Shown: positions 35,185 to 43,014 of the stretch, one piece after another | Layout: every line of letters begins with the position of its first letter | How positions within the stretch are numbered: position 1 is the stretch's first letter | Assembly (NCBI GenBank): GCA_035626395.1 | Contig: DASPNR010000030.1 | Location: forward strand, 248,001-312,000 | From: Candidatus Limnocylindrales bacterium | GTDB taxonomy: Bacteria > Desulfobacterota > Binatia > UBA1149 > CAITLU01 | Direction of reading: 5' to 3' | DNA length: 64,000 nucleotides | Notes under the pieces: model-generated | Told to the model about the DNA's origin: nothing | Seen by the model: the letters and a program-made list of their open reading frames with translations, nothing else | The model's database searches: none | Position numbers and translations under genes: made by a program

Positions 35185-35308
35185 AAAAGCCTCGGCCACC
35201 GGTCTTGCGCGCAACCATGATGCCTGCGAAAAAGGGTCGCCGGCCGCCGCACCGGTTCGGAGGGACGACGCGCGAAGCGTCAGCGGCGGCTGCGCAGAGG
35301 GGAATCCC

Positions 35309-36412
35309 ATGAGTCGCATTGGACGAAAGCTTGCCTGCGGCGTGGTGGCCGTGCTGTTCGCGGTCGGCGGCGTCGCCCGCGCGGCCGATGACGATCTGTT
35401 TGAAGGGATCGACAAGGACTGGGCGAAGAAGGCGGCCGATGCCGGGCGCAAGGCCGCCAACAACACCAATGCCGATGCAGGCAAAAAGGTGGCGGAGTCG
35501 CCCGCCGCCGACAAGGCATCGACGAATGCCGACGCCGCAAGAAAACCTGCGGCCAGCAACGTCGATCCCAAGCCTGCCGACCCGGCCAGGCCGGGCGCCC
35601 CCGAGACGACCAGGCCGGCCGACGCCGCCAGGCCTGTCAGCGCCGAAACCAAGCAGCCGGCTGCGGCGCCCGCGACCACCAATGCCGATGCGGCCAGGAA
35701 GCCGGCGGCGACCACCAATGCCGATGCGGCCAGGACGCCGGCCGCGACCACCAATGTCGATGCGGCCAGGCAGCCCGCCGGATCCACCAGCGCCGACGCC
35801 GTCAAGAAAGCCAAGAAGCCGGGCGAGAAGAAGCGAAGATCCAAGAAGAACGGCAAGAAGGCGGCCGATGCCAGGAAGGCTGCGGACGCCAAGAAAGCGG
35901 AAGCCGCCAAGCCAGCGCCCAAGCCGGCTCCGGCCAAGAAGCCCTCCGCGACCAAGCCGGCCAGCAAAGCGCCCGCCACCGCCAGCAAGCCTGCGCCGGC
36001 CGGCGCCGTCCAGCTCTCCAGGCGCGCGTCGGTGGCGGCCAACGTTCTCGGCAAGGGCGAAATCCTCGACCAATGCCAGATCGAGACCGCGCTGCCGGCC
36101 GCAATTGCCGAGCGCAATCCGAACGTCTTCCTCACGGACAAGCCTTCGGCCAGCGGCATCATCCTGACGCTGAAGATCGTCGAGCTGCGTGCTGCCGGCG
36201 GCGGCATTCTGTCGGGTCCCAAAGGTCTGACAGTGGACGGTCGGCTGGTGGCCGGCGGCAAGCTCAAGGGCACGTTCGTCGCACGCGACGCCTCGATGGG
36301 CTCGGTCAGCAACTGCGGCATGCTCTCCAAGGTCGTCTTCGAGCTGGCCGAGGACATCGCGGGTTGGCTGGATCAGCCGGCGATGAACTCGCGCCTGGGC
36401 AGCACGCGCTAG
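35309..36412 (+). CDS. Exported low-complexity Ala/Lys/Pro protein with a C-terminal domain
   Basis: A 367-residue protein with a signal peptide (1-25, cleaved near ARA-AD). Residues about 30-245 are low complexity and rich in Ala, Lys, Pro, Asn and Asp. They include three tandem ATTNADAARKPA-type units and a Lys-rich stretch (about 175-235), resembling TonB-linker or histone-H1-like tails. The C-terminus (about 245-367) is a compact domain with EILDQCQIETALP, LTLKIVELRAAGGG and AEDIAGWL, containing a Cys pair. I do not recognise it. ATG 35309 follows AGAGGGGA, and earlier in-frame starts add unrelated residues. The basic linker might cross peptidoglycan or bind polyanions (inference). Confidence 0.65.
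   Translation: MSRIGRKLACGVVAVLFAVGGVARAADDDLFEGIDKDWAKKAADAGRKAANNTNADAGKKVAESPAADKASTNADAARKPAASNVDPKPADPARPGAPETTRPADAARPVSAETKQPAAAPATTNADAARKPAATTNADAARTPAATTNVDAARQPAGSTSADAVKKAKKPGEKKRRSKKNGKKAADARKAADAKKAEAAKPAPKPAPAKKPSATKPASKAPATASKPAPAGAVQLSRRASVAANVLGKGEILDQCQIETALPAAIAERNPNVFLTDKPSASGIILTLKIVELRAAGGGILSGPKGLTVDGRLVAGGKLKGTFVARDASMGSVSNCGMLSKVVFELAEDIAGWLDQPAMNSRLGSTR
35675..35782 (+). repeat. Three tandem 36-bp units in a low-complexity gene
   Basis: Units at 35675, 35711 and 35747 code for TTNADAARKPAA-like blocks. They differ by a few substitutions. Part of the longer Ala/Lys/Pro region. Confidence 0.75.
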
Positions 36413-36563
36413 CCGCCCCGAATGCATCTGACGGGCAGGGCAGCTCGCGCTGCCCTGCCTCATCCGGCCCTACGCTTCCGAGGGGCGCCCGCCACGCGGA
36501 GGTCTGGCTAATTGAACCGACCTCGTCTTTGATTCGAGTCACTTCTGCAGTGGAGGGGATCCG

Positions 36564-37520
36564 ATGACGCTGCTGGCTCTCGCCTTTTTCGCATGCGCCG
36601 CATTGGTCCCGATGGCGGGCCCGGCGTCGGCTGCAATGATCGCGCGCTGGTCGTTCGATGAAGAATCGGGAACGACCGCGTTCAACACCGCGGGCGCCTT
36701 CCACGGGACGCTCGGCGGCGGCGCGATGTTCGTGCCGGAGCAGGGTATCGCCGGCGGTGCGGTATCGCTCGACATCGCCACCAACGGTTTCGTCACGATG
36801 GGCGATCACTACAACTTCACCGGCTTCGACACCTTCAGCTTCCAGGCCTGGGTCAAGACCACCATGACGACCGGCGGCGTGGTGCTGTCGCGTCACGTCG
36901 GCGGCTTCCACAACGGATACTTCATGTCCATCAACGATGTTGGAGACGGCGCAGGGGCGCCCGCCGGCTCCTTCCACTTCTACCAGACCAGCCCTCCGCA
37001 GCTCCATTCGGGCGTGCAGAACATCAACGATGGCGAGTGGCATCATCTGGTCGCCACGCGCAGCCAGGCCACGGGCCTGCGGCACTATGTCGACGGCGTC
37101 CGCGTCCCCGGTCCGGATTCCTCGACTGCCGCCACCAGCATCACCTCCAGCGTCGCGCCGTTCCTGGTCGGCGGCTATCAGAACGTCCAGACCCCGACCA
37201 GCCTCTACACGGGCCTCATCGATGAGGTCCGCATCTGGACCAACGTCCTGAGCGACGAAGAGGTGGCGTGGTTCTACGAGAACCCGACAGCCATCGCGCT
37301 GCCGCTGTGCGGCGACGCCAACGAGAGCTCCGACCTCAGCGCCACCGACGCGCTCTTCGCGCTGCGAGCAGCCGTCGGCACGTCGCAGTGCGCGCTGTGC
37401 GTGTGCGACGGCAACGACTCGGGATCGGTCACCGCGACCGACTCGCTGCTCATCCTGAAGAAGGCGGTGGGGCAGGCGGTCGAGCTGGGATGTCCTGAGT
37501 GTGCGGTGGCGGCCGGGTAG
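36564..37520 (+). CDS. Exported LamG-domain protein with dockerin-like C-terminus
   Basis: A 318-residue exported protein. The signal peptide is at 1-23. A concanavalin-type LamG/laminin-G domain (about 24-245) follows, with MIARWSFDEESGTTAFN, DTFSFQAWVKT, GEWHHLVATR and TGLIDEVRIW. The C-terminus (about 250-310) has two dockerin-like calcium motifs built on GDAN-x-S and CDGNDSGSVTATDSL, each followed by a leucine-rich helix ending A-V-G. A cohesin-like partner may exist, and a cohesin-like plus dockerin-like gene is nearby on the opposite strand. ATG 36564 follows TGGAGGGG. Likely a surface-bound adhesin or carbohydrate-binding protein; ligand unknown. Confidence 0.8.
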   Translation: MTLLALAFFACAALVPMAGPASAAMIARWSFDEESGTTAFNTAGAFHGTLGGGAMFVPEQGIAGGAVSLDIATNGFVTMGDHYNFTGFDTFSFQAWVKTTMTTGGVVLSRHVGGFHNGYFMSINDVGDGAGAPAGSFHFYQTSPPQLHSGVQNINDGEWHHLVATRSQATGLRHYVDGVRVPGPDSSTAATSITSSVAPFLVGGYQNVQTPTSLYTGLIDEVRIWTNVLSDEEVAWFYENPTAIALPLCGDANESSDLSATDALFALRAAVGTSQCALCVCDGNDSGSVTATDSLLILKKAVGQAVELGCPECAVAAG

Positions 37521-37549
37521 ACTGTCAGAGACGGCCGAAGCGCGCGCAG

Positions 37550-37951
37550 TCACATGCGGTCGAGCGCCGCCCGTGACGCCCGCCGCGTCTTGAGCAGCGT
37601 CACCAGCGCGACGAAAGCTGCGATCAGCGCGAACCCTGCAACGTTCAGCGCCAGGCTCGGCGGAAAGATCAGGACGTAGCTGGCGTCCTTGACCAGGGCC
37701 GAGAAGCTGGAGACGCAGAAGGGCATCAGGAACAGCCGCAGGATCTGCCAACGGTCCAGCTTCATGGTGCCCGTGCTCGAAGTGCGTGTGCTGATGACGA
37801 GAGCGGCGCCGATGATCGCGCTCAGGCCGAGCGAGGTCAGCCACAGGCGCGGCCTGGCATCGAAATGATACGCGACGTTGACGACGTACCAGATGACGTA
37901 GCACCACAGGATGGTGCGGCCCGTCGTCAGCGAAGCCAGGTAGGCCGACAT
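37550..37951 (-). CDS. Small membrane protein of unknown function
   Basis: A 133-residue integral membrane protein with four hydrophobic segments at about 15-30, 42-58, 80-98 and 102-120, and charged ends. No known family recognised. I took ATG 37951 because a longer frame to 38101 (TTG) would read through the intrinsic terminator at 38052-38098. It sits between two dockerin-bearing genes and convergent to the LamG protein gene. Function unknown. Confidence 0.6.
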   Translation of the reverse strand: MSAYLASLTTGRTILWCYVIWYVVNVAYHFDARPRLWLTSLGLSAIIGAALVISTRTSSTGTMKLDRWQILRLFLMPFCVSSFSALVKDASYVLIFPPSLALNVAGFALIAAFVALVTLLKTRRASRAALDRM

Positions 37952-38051
37952 GTCGTCGCCAACTGGCAGCAAAACCTCCGGCGTGGCAAGTCGCGCCGGT
38001 GCCGGAACCCACAGTCGATCTAAGACAGCTGACCAGGTCGGGCGCACGTAG

Positions 38052-38098
38052 CGCTGGAAGAAAAAGGGCGGCCGATCGCTCGGCCGCCCTTCTTCCAG
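38052..38098 (-). terminator. Intrinsic terminator, possibly bidirectional
   Basis: GGGCGGCCGA and TCGGCCGCCC form a 10-bp stem (about 38065-38074 and 38079-38088) with a four-base loop. In the minus direction it is followed by TTTTTCTT, a classical Rho-independent terminator for the gene ending at 38121. Further outer pairing (GCTGGAAGAA with TTCTTCCAGC) makes it strong on the plus strand too. Confidence 0.85.
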
Positions 38099-38120
38099 CA
38101 AGGCAGGTTGGACGCGCGCG

Positions 38121-39173
38121 TCAGTTGCGCTCGGGACAGTTCAGGTCGACCGGAAGACCGATGGCCTGACGCAGCACTCGCAGTGCATCGTTCGCCAGCA
38201 CCGTTCCGCTGTCGTCGGTGTCGCACAGCCACAACGGACAGTCGGCGCCCGATCCGAGGGCGGCCTCCAGGACTCGCAGCGAGTCCGTTGCGGTGACCGA
38301 GCCGCTGCGGTTGGCGTCGCCGCACTGGAGCTGCACGCCCGTTCCCGCACAGTTGATCTCGCTGGCGAAGAGCTCCGGCTTCGGCTTGGCCGGAACTTCC
38401 TGCGCATCCGTCGCATTGGTGACGATGGCGTCGAAGTCACCCAGCTCGGGGTCGTCGCCCAACGGCAGGAACCGGCAGCGTACGATGTCGGCCGGCGTGC
38501 TGATGCCGACGCCGTGGATCATTGCACCGCGCAGCTTGGTGACGTCCTCGTCGTCGTTGTAGCTGGCCAGCGCGCCCGCCGGCAGCAGGTTGTCGCACTC
38601 GACGGTGTTGCCGGAGCCGGCGAAATCGCCGCCGGCGCCAGCGTAGCCGATCTGATAATCGAGCGAGGCGATCGAGCCGCCTTCGCCGAGGCGGAACGTC
38701 ACTTCGCACACTCGTTGTTCGAGCGTCGTGGTGGTCGTGGATGTTTCGATGTCGCACTCGACGGCCGAGCTCACCGACGGGAGCGTCTCGAGCTGGACGC
38801 CGTCGACGTCGGTCGCCTCGACGACGACCACGTTGAAGTCGTCCTCGGAGACGGCGCCCGCCGGATCCTCGAGCGTGCACAGCGCGAGCTGATGCGGGCC
38901 TTCGAAGCCGGCCACGCTCGCGAAGCTGGCGTCCAGCCGCGAAGCCCCCGCATCTGCGCCGAAGGCTGCGATCGTGTTGTCGAGCGAATTTGCGCACGGC
39001 GGATCCTGGAACGTGCCGGCCAGATGGCCGACGGCGAGCTGGAGCGACCCGAGCTCGACCGCGTCGTCCAGGTACAGGTTCAGATGGCAGAGGCGCGCGT
39101 GCGCATCGCCGCCAAGAGCAAGGACGGCCAGTGCAGCCAGGCCAGTGGCTGCCCCCCAACGATGGAATTTCAC
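38121..39173 (-). CDS. Exported protein with cohesin-like domains and dockerin-like C-terminus
   Basis: A 350-residue exported protein. The signal peptide is at 1-26. Two beta-rich regions follow (about 27-140 and 150-275), the second with the strand-loop pattern of a cohesin-like sandwich (V-T-F-R-L-G, a Y-x-x-A-G-G-D-F motif and F-D-A-I-V). They are joined by a threonine-rich linker near 142-150. The C-terminus (about 285-345) carries two dockerin-like motifs (GDANRSGSVTATDSL, CDTDDSGTVLANDAL) closely matching those in the LamG gene, with the same flanking cysteines. The start is GTG 39173 with a GAGGAGAGA site. A terminator follows. Cohesin-like identification is by pattern only. Confidence 0.68.
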   Translation of the reverse strand: MKFHRWGAATGLAALAVLALGGDAHARLCHLNLYLDDAVELGSLQLAVGHLAGTFQDPPCANSLDNTIAAFGADAGASRLDASFASVAGFEGPHQLALCTLEDPAGAVSEDDFNVVVVEATDVDGVQLETLPSVSSAVECDIETSTTTTTLEQRVCEVTFRLGEGGSIASLDYQIGYAGAGGDFAGSGNTVECDNLLPAGALASYNDDEDVTKLRGAMIHGVGISTPADIVRCRFLPLGDDPELGDFDAIVTNATDAQEVPAKPKPELFASEINCAGTGVQLQCGDANRSGSVTATDSLRVLEAALGSGADCPLWLCDTDDSGTVLANDALRVLRQAIGLPVDLNCPERN

Positions 39174-39445
39174 GGGTATTCTCTCTCCTCCCTCTCCGAC
39201 ACGTGTGAGTCGACGAGGCTCGCGAACCCCGGCAGTATGCGCCGCACCAGGGCTGAAGTCACCTTCGTTTCTTCATGCAAAGAGGCAGTTCTGGCGCTGA
39301 AAAAGGGAACGTGACCTCACGGTGCGACGGGTGTGCGAGAGGTCGGGTGGGCCGCATCCACCGCTCGCGCTCCTTCCTTCACGACGGATCTGCCGCCGTC
39401 GTGTGCGCAATTGCTCGGTGGGAGGCGCAGTCCCCGCGATCGGGC

Positions 39446-39979
39446 TCAGCTGGCGAGGCCGCTCTTTCGGATGAGCGCCCGGATGTTCCTCGTCACCGCC
39501 TCGTCCATGCTTCCGCCGAACACTCCCACCGCCAGCTCGCTGCGCGCCGACACGCGCAGCTGCTCCTGTCCGGTCTCCGCATCGACGGCCGTCAGCACCG
39601 AGTCGACGTAGCCGGCGCCGGCTCCGCCGCCCACCAGATAGCGCGCTGCGCGGCTGCCGTACTGGATGTGAATGTCGACGGCGACGACAAGGGTTCGGCT
39701 GGCGCGGCCCTGGCGCGGCTCGATCAGCTCGAAGCGCCGGCTGAGCTCGCGATGCAGGAGGCGGCCGGCCATTCGCGCGAATTTTTCATTCAGCTCGTGC
39801 GCTCGCCGATGCCGCTCCACCGACTCGACGTGGACCGCCTCGATGGCGGCGCGGTCGTAGTACCCTTCTTCGTAAAGCGGCAGCTCGACGCGCACGTGCG
39901 GCACGCCGCACGCCGACAGCACCACCGCACAAAGGGCGGCCACTGCGAAACGACGAATCCGATAGGCGTTCACGTTCAT
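39446..39979 (-). CDS. DUF4410-like lipoprotein
   Basis: A 177-residue protein with a lipoprotein signal: basic start, hydrophobic core, lipobox LSAC at about residues 21-24, so it should be lipidated at Cys24. The rest shows the DUF4410 pattern: an R-T-L-V-V-A-V-D strand, SRAARYLVGGGAGAGYVD, and a DAETGQE turn. DUF4410 lipoproteins are of unknown function. It starts 18 bases after the stop of the S1-domain gene and has a GAGAGG site, so it is co-transcribed with the S1-like and LLM-like genes. That partner set is odd. Confidence 0.72.
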   Translation of the reverse strand: MNVNAYRIRRFAVAALCAVVLSACGVPHVRVELPLYEEGYYDRAAIEAVHVESVERHRRAHELNEKFARMAGRLLHRELSRRFELIEPRQGRASRTLVVAVDIHIQYGSRAARYLVGGGAGAGYVDSVLTAVDAETGQEQLRVSARSELAVGVFGGSMDEAVTRNIRALIRKSGLAS

Positions 39980-39997
39980 CGCAAGCCTCTCCTGGCG

Positions 39998-41257
39998 CTA
40001 CTTCTTCCTGCGCGCCTCTGCCAGCAGGTCGCCGAGCGTACCCATCGCGCCCGGCTGCTTGAGTGACGCCATCACGCGCTCCTCCTCGGCGCGGTCCTCG
40101 GCCTGCTGCGCTTCCTGCTTCTTCCTGGCCGTCTCCACCATCGACAGGCTCAGGCGTCGCTGCTCCGGATCGACCGACAGCACCGTCACCTCCACGCTCT
40201 GTCCCACCTCCAGCGCCTGGCGCGCGTGATTGAGGCGCCGCTCGGTGCTGATCTTCGAGATGTGCACGAGGCCTTCGATGCCTGGCTCGATCTCGACGAA
40301 GGCGCCGAACGTCTCGAGCCTGCGCACCGTGCCATGCACCGTCGCGCCGACCGGATAGCGGTCGGCCAGCGTGGTCCATGGATCGGCGGCCAGCGCCTTC
40401 AGCGACAGACCGATCTGTCGCCGGCCGCGATTGTCGGTGGTCTCGCCGACCTTGATGACCTGCACCTCCACGGTCTGACCGACCGAGAGCAGATCGCTGG
40501 CCCGCTCGACGCGCGCGTGGCTCATCTCGCTGATGTGGATCATCCCCTCCACGCCGCCGAGATCGACGAACGCGCCGAAGTCGCGCACCGAGGTGACGGT
40601 GCCCGTCAGGACCGCACCCACGCGAAGGCGCTCCCACGTTCTGGCCGCCGCTGCCGCAGCTTCCTCCTCGAGCAGATCGCGCCGCGAGACGACGACGTTG
40701 CGTCCACCCTGCTCGATCTTGGTGACACGGAAGGGGAAGCGGCGGCCGATGTACTGCGAGCCCGGCACGCGTTCGCCGCGTCCGGGCCGGTCGATCTGGG
40801 AGCCAGGGCAGAACGCGCGCGTCGAGCCGATCTGCACCTCGAAGCCGCCCTTGACCTCGCCCGTGACCAGACCTTCGATCGGCACCTGATGCTCGAAGGC
40901 CTGCTCGAGCTCGAAAGCCACGTTGGCACCGCCGCGTCCCATCACCCGCCGCAGCACCGGGGCGCCGGAGCGGCTGCCGTCATCGACGACCGTGGCTTCG
41001 ATGACGTCGCCGACCTTGATCAGGATCTCGCCGGTGCTGCTGTCGCGGAACTCCGCTGCGTCGATGGTCGCCTCGGCCTTGTTGCCGATGGCGACGAAGA
41101 CGTTGTCCTGGCTGATGGCGATGACCTTGCCGCGGACCTTGTCGCCGATGCCGATCCTGGCGGCCGTGGCCTTGCTCTCGCTGGCGGCGAACAGGGTGGC
41201 GAAATCTTCTTCCTCACCGGTCTGTGGGGATCTGTCGGAGGGATCGTTCGGAGCCAT
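39998..41257 (-). CDS. Four-S1-domain RNA-binding protein (ribosomal protein S1-like)
   Basis: A 419-residue protein with four S1 OB-fold domains at about 38-105, 125-197, 212-281 and 297-368. The third and fourth are best conserved (G-x-V-x-x-V-R-D-F-G-A-F-V-D-L, G-M-I-H-I-S-E). They are followed by a charged tail ending in LLAEARRKK. It is shorter than typical Gram-negative RpsA (six domains), and the tail is that of a secondary S1 protein. Expected to bind single-stranded RNA or the ribosome in the cytoplasm. It lies between the LLM oxidoreductase (18-base gap) and the DUF4410 lipoprotein (18-base gap) in one directon. ATG 41257 has no competing start. Confidence 0.85.
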   Translation of the reverse strand: MAPNDPSDRSPQTGEEEDFATLFAASESKATAARIGIGDKVRGKVIAISQDNVFVAIGNKAEATIDAAEFRDSSTGEILIKVGDVIEATVVDDGSRSGAPVLRRVMGRGGANVAFELEQAFEHQVPIEGLVTGEVKGGFEVQIGSTRAFCPGSQIDRPGRGERVPGSQYIGRRFPFRVTKIEQGGRNVVVSRRDLLEEEAAAAAARTWERLRVGAVLTGTVTSVRDFGAFVDLGGVEGMIHISEMSHARVERASDLLSVGQTVEVQVIKVGETTDNRGRRQIGLSLKALAADPWTTLADRYPVGATVHGTVRRLETFGAFVEIEPGIEGLVHISKISTERRLNHARQALEVGQSVEVTVLSVDPEQRRLSLSMVETARKKQEAQQAEDRAEEERVMASLKQPGAMGTLGDLLAEARRKK

Positions 41258-41275
41258 TGTCAGCCAAATTGCCTC

Positions 41276-42415
41276 TTATCCCAGCTTTCGCAATCCGCTC
41301 ATCAGCGCGCGCAGGCGCGACAGGTCGGCAATCGCGTCGCGCGCCGTCTCCGACAGGAACGCGCCACCCATGTTGGCGATGATGAAGTGATTGCAGCCGG
41401 CCCGCGCCAGCGGCGCCGCCTGCTCGAGAATCTCGTCGGGGCTGCCCATGAAGAAGAGCCGCTCGAGAATGGCTGGGTTGAGCTGCGCCACCGCGCGATC
41501 GATCTGCTCGGGCGTGACGCGCGAGGGAACGAGGTCGAGAAAACCCATGAAGCCTTCACCCATCGGGTGCTCGATGCCGCACTCGCGCCAGATCTCCGGC
41601 GGCAGCCCGCACGCCATATAGGCGACGTACTTGTTGCGCAGCGCCTTCTGCAGCACGTGACTGCGGCTCCTGGCCATGGCGATGAGAAGGGTCTGGCCGG
41701 CGGTGAAACCTTCCATCGAGCGTCCGGCGGCTTTGGCGCCGTCGCGAATCAGCCCGAGGCGCCGCGCGTATTCGGCGCCGTCGATGCGCTGGCCGGGCAG
41801 CCAGCCGTCGCAGTAGCGCCCGCACATCCGAAGCATGCGCGGAAAGTGCGCGCCCATGAACAGGCGCGGCGGGCGGTCCTTGTAGAGCGGCAGGTCGAAC
41901 ACCGCGTCGCGAAGCTGCCAGTACTTGCCGTCGAACGTGACGGGTGCGCCGCGGCTGTTCCACAGCAGGTGGATGATCTTCAGCGCTTCCTCCAGCCGGG
42001 AGACGCGCTCGTCGCAGGGCAGGCCGTAGGGCTCCGTGTTCTCGCGCAGCCCGTTGCCGATGCCGAGAACGGCGCGGCCCCTGGAGATGTGGTCGAGGGT
42101 GACGAACGTCTGCGCCAGCGACATCGGATGGCGGCGGATGGGCTCGGTCACCGACGTGCCGATGAGCGGCTTGCGAAACTTCGTGGCCACCCAGGTCATG
42201 ATCGGCACCGGATCGAAGAGCGCGTCCATCGAGTGCACGGTGCGGGCGGCCGGAACGACGTCGGGCTTCCACATCCACTTCGGCGCAAAGCCCATGAAGT
42301 GGTCCGGCACCCAGATCGCGCTGGCGCCGAGCGCACGGGCAACGGATACGCCGGCCTTGGTGATCCACAGCGGATACAGGCAGCCGTCCTGATAGCCGAC
42401 AGTGACTTCTCCCAT
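41276..42415 (-). CDS. LLM-class (luciferase-like) flavin/F420-dependent oxidoreductase
   Basis: A 379-residue TIM-barrel protein of the luciferase-like monooxygenase family. Patterns seen are a start beta strand with TVGYQDGC, WVPDHF near residue 40, GRAVLGIGNGLRE near residue 125, and GAHFPRMLRMCGRYCDGWLPG near residue 205. These match the F420-dependent/LLM class including TIGR03557-like and mycobacterial F420 enzymes. It probably reduces or oxidises an unknown substrate with F420 or FMN. ATG 42415 begins at the first strand; the longer frame to 42523 overlaps the divergent gene. It is the first gene of a run with the S1-like and DUF4410 genes. Confidence 0.82.
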   Translation of the reverse strand: MGEVTVGYQDGCLYPLWITKAGVSVARALGASAIWVPDHFMGFAPKWMWKPDVVPAARTVHSMDALFDPVPIMTWVATKFRKPLIGTSVTEPIRRHPMSLAQTFVTLDHISRGRAVLGIGNGLRENTEPYGLPCDERVSRLEEALKIIHLLWNSRGAPVTFDGKYWQLRDAVFDLPLYKDRPPRLFMGAHFPRMLRMCGRYCDGWLPGQRIDGAEYARRLGLIRDGAKAAGRSMEGFTAGQTLLIAMARSRSHVLQKALRNKYVAYMACGLPPEIWRECGIEHPMGEGFMGFLDLVPSRVTPEQIDRAVAQLNPAILERLFFMGSPDEILEQAAPLARAGCNHFIIANMGGAFLSETARDAIADLSRLRALMSGLRKLG

Positions 42416-42513
42416 GCGCGGCAGCAGAGCGGAAAAAAGAGGCGGGTACAACGTTTGTTCGACGACGGCGGCGCTCGCTGGACACGGCCGCGCGCAACGG
42501 CCAAGCAGCGGCC

Positions 42514-42942
42514 ATGGATGCACGACACATCGCAGACCGCCTCGAGATCCAGGACGTCCTCGTGCGCTACTGCAACGCCATCGATACCGGCAACTATGCG
42601 ATGCTGGATGAGGTGTTCACGCCCGACGGAATCGCCGACTACACCGCCGCCGGCGGAATTCGCGGCACGCTGGCGGAGATCAAGGAGTGGCTGGACAAGG
42701 CGCTGGCGCCGTTCCCGGTGCGCCAGCATCTGGTGACGAACTTCCAGATCGAGATCGACGGCGACCGCGCCAGCACGCACTGCTACCTTTTCAATCCGCT
42801 CGGCTTCCCGCAGGGCGGAAGTCTGGAGATGCTGTTCTGCGGCGGCGGCTACCGCGATACGTTCGTGCGCACCGGCACGGGCTGGCGCATCGCCGAGCGC
42901 GTCATCTCGACCGCCTATCTCCACGGCAAGCTGCCGGGATAG
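42514..42942 (+). CDS. SnoaL/NTF2-like small protein
   Basis: A 142-residue protein with the cone-shaped alpha+beta fold of the NTF2/SnoaL superfamily. An N-terminal helix (DRLEIQDVLVRYCNAID, about 8-24) ends in a Y-C-x-A-I-D motif. It is followed by FTPDGIADYT and a curved sheet with LVTNFQIEID, YLFNPLG and GWRIAERVIST. The family covers small cyclases, isomerases, hydratases and dehydratases (SnoaL, limonene-epoxide hydrolase, ketosteroid isomerase). The substrate is unknown. It is divergent from the LLM oxidoreductase, 98 bases away, and both may act on the same small molecule. Good confidence in fold, low in function. Confidence 0.8.
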   Translation: MDARHIADRLEIQDVLVRYCNAIDTGNYAMLDEVFTPDGIADYTAAGGIRGTLAEIKEWLDKALAPFPVRQHLVTNFQIEIDGDRASTHCYLFNPLGFPQGGSLEMLFCGGGYRDTFVRTGTGWRIAERVISTAYLHGKLPG

Positions 42943-43014
42943 ACGGCCGAGCCGGCGTCGCTGCGGTCGGCACGCGCCATGCGCCGCCGGGCGGGAGACC
43001 TTCGTTTCCGTTTT

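Noticed and set aside
37952..38101. Longer start (TTG 38101) for the small membrane protein
   Set aside because: It would read through the intrinsic terminator at 38052-38098, so ATG 37951 is preferred.
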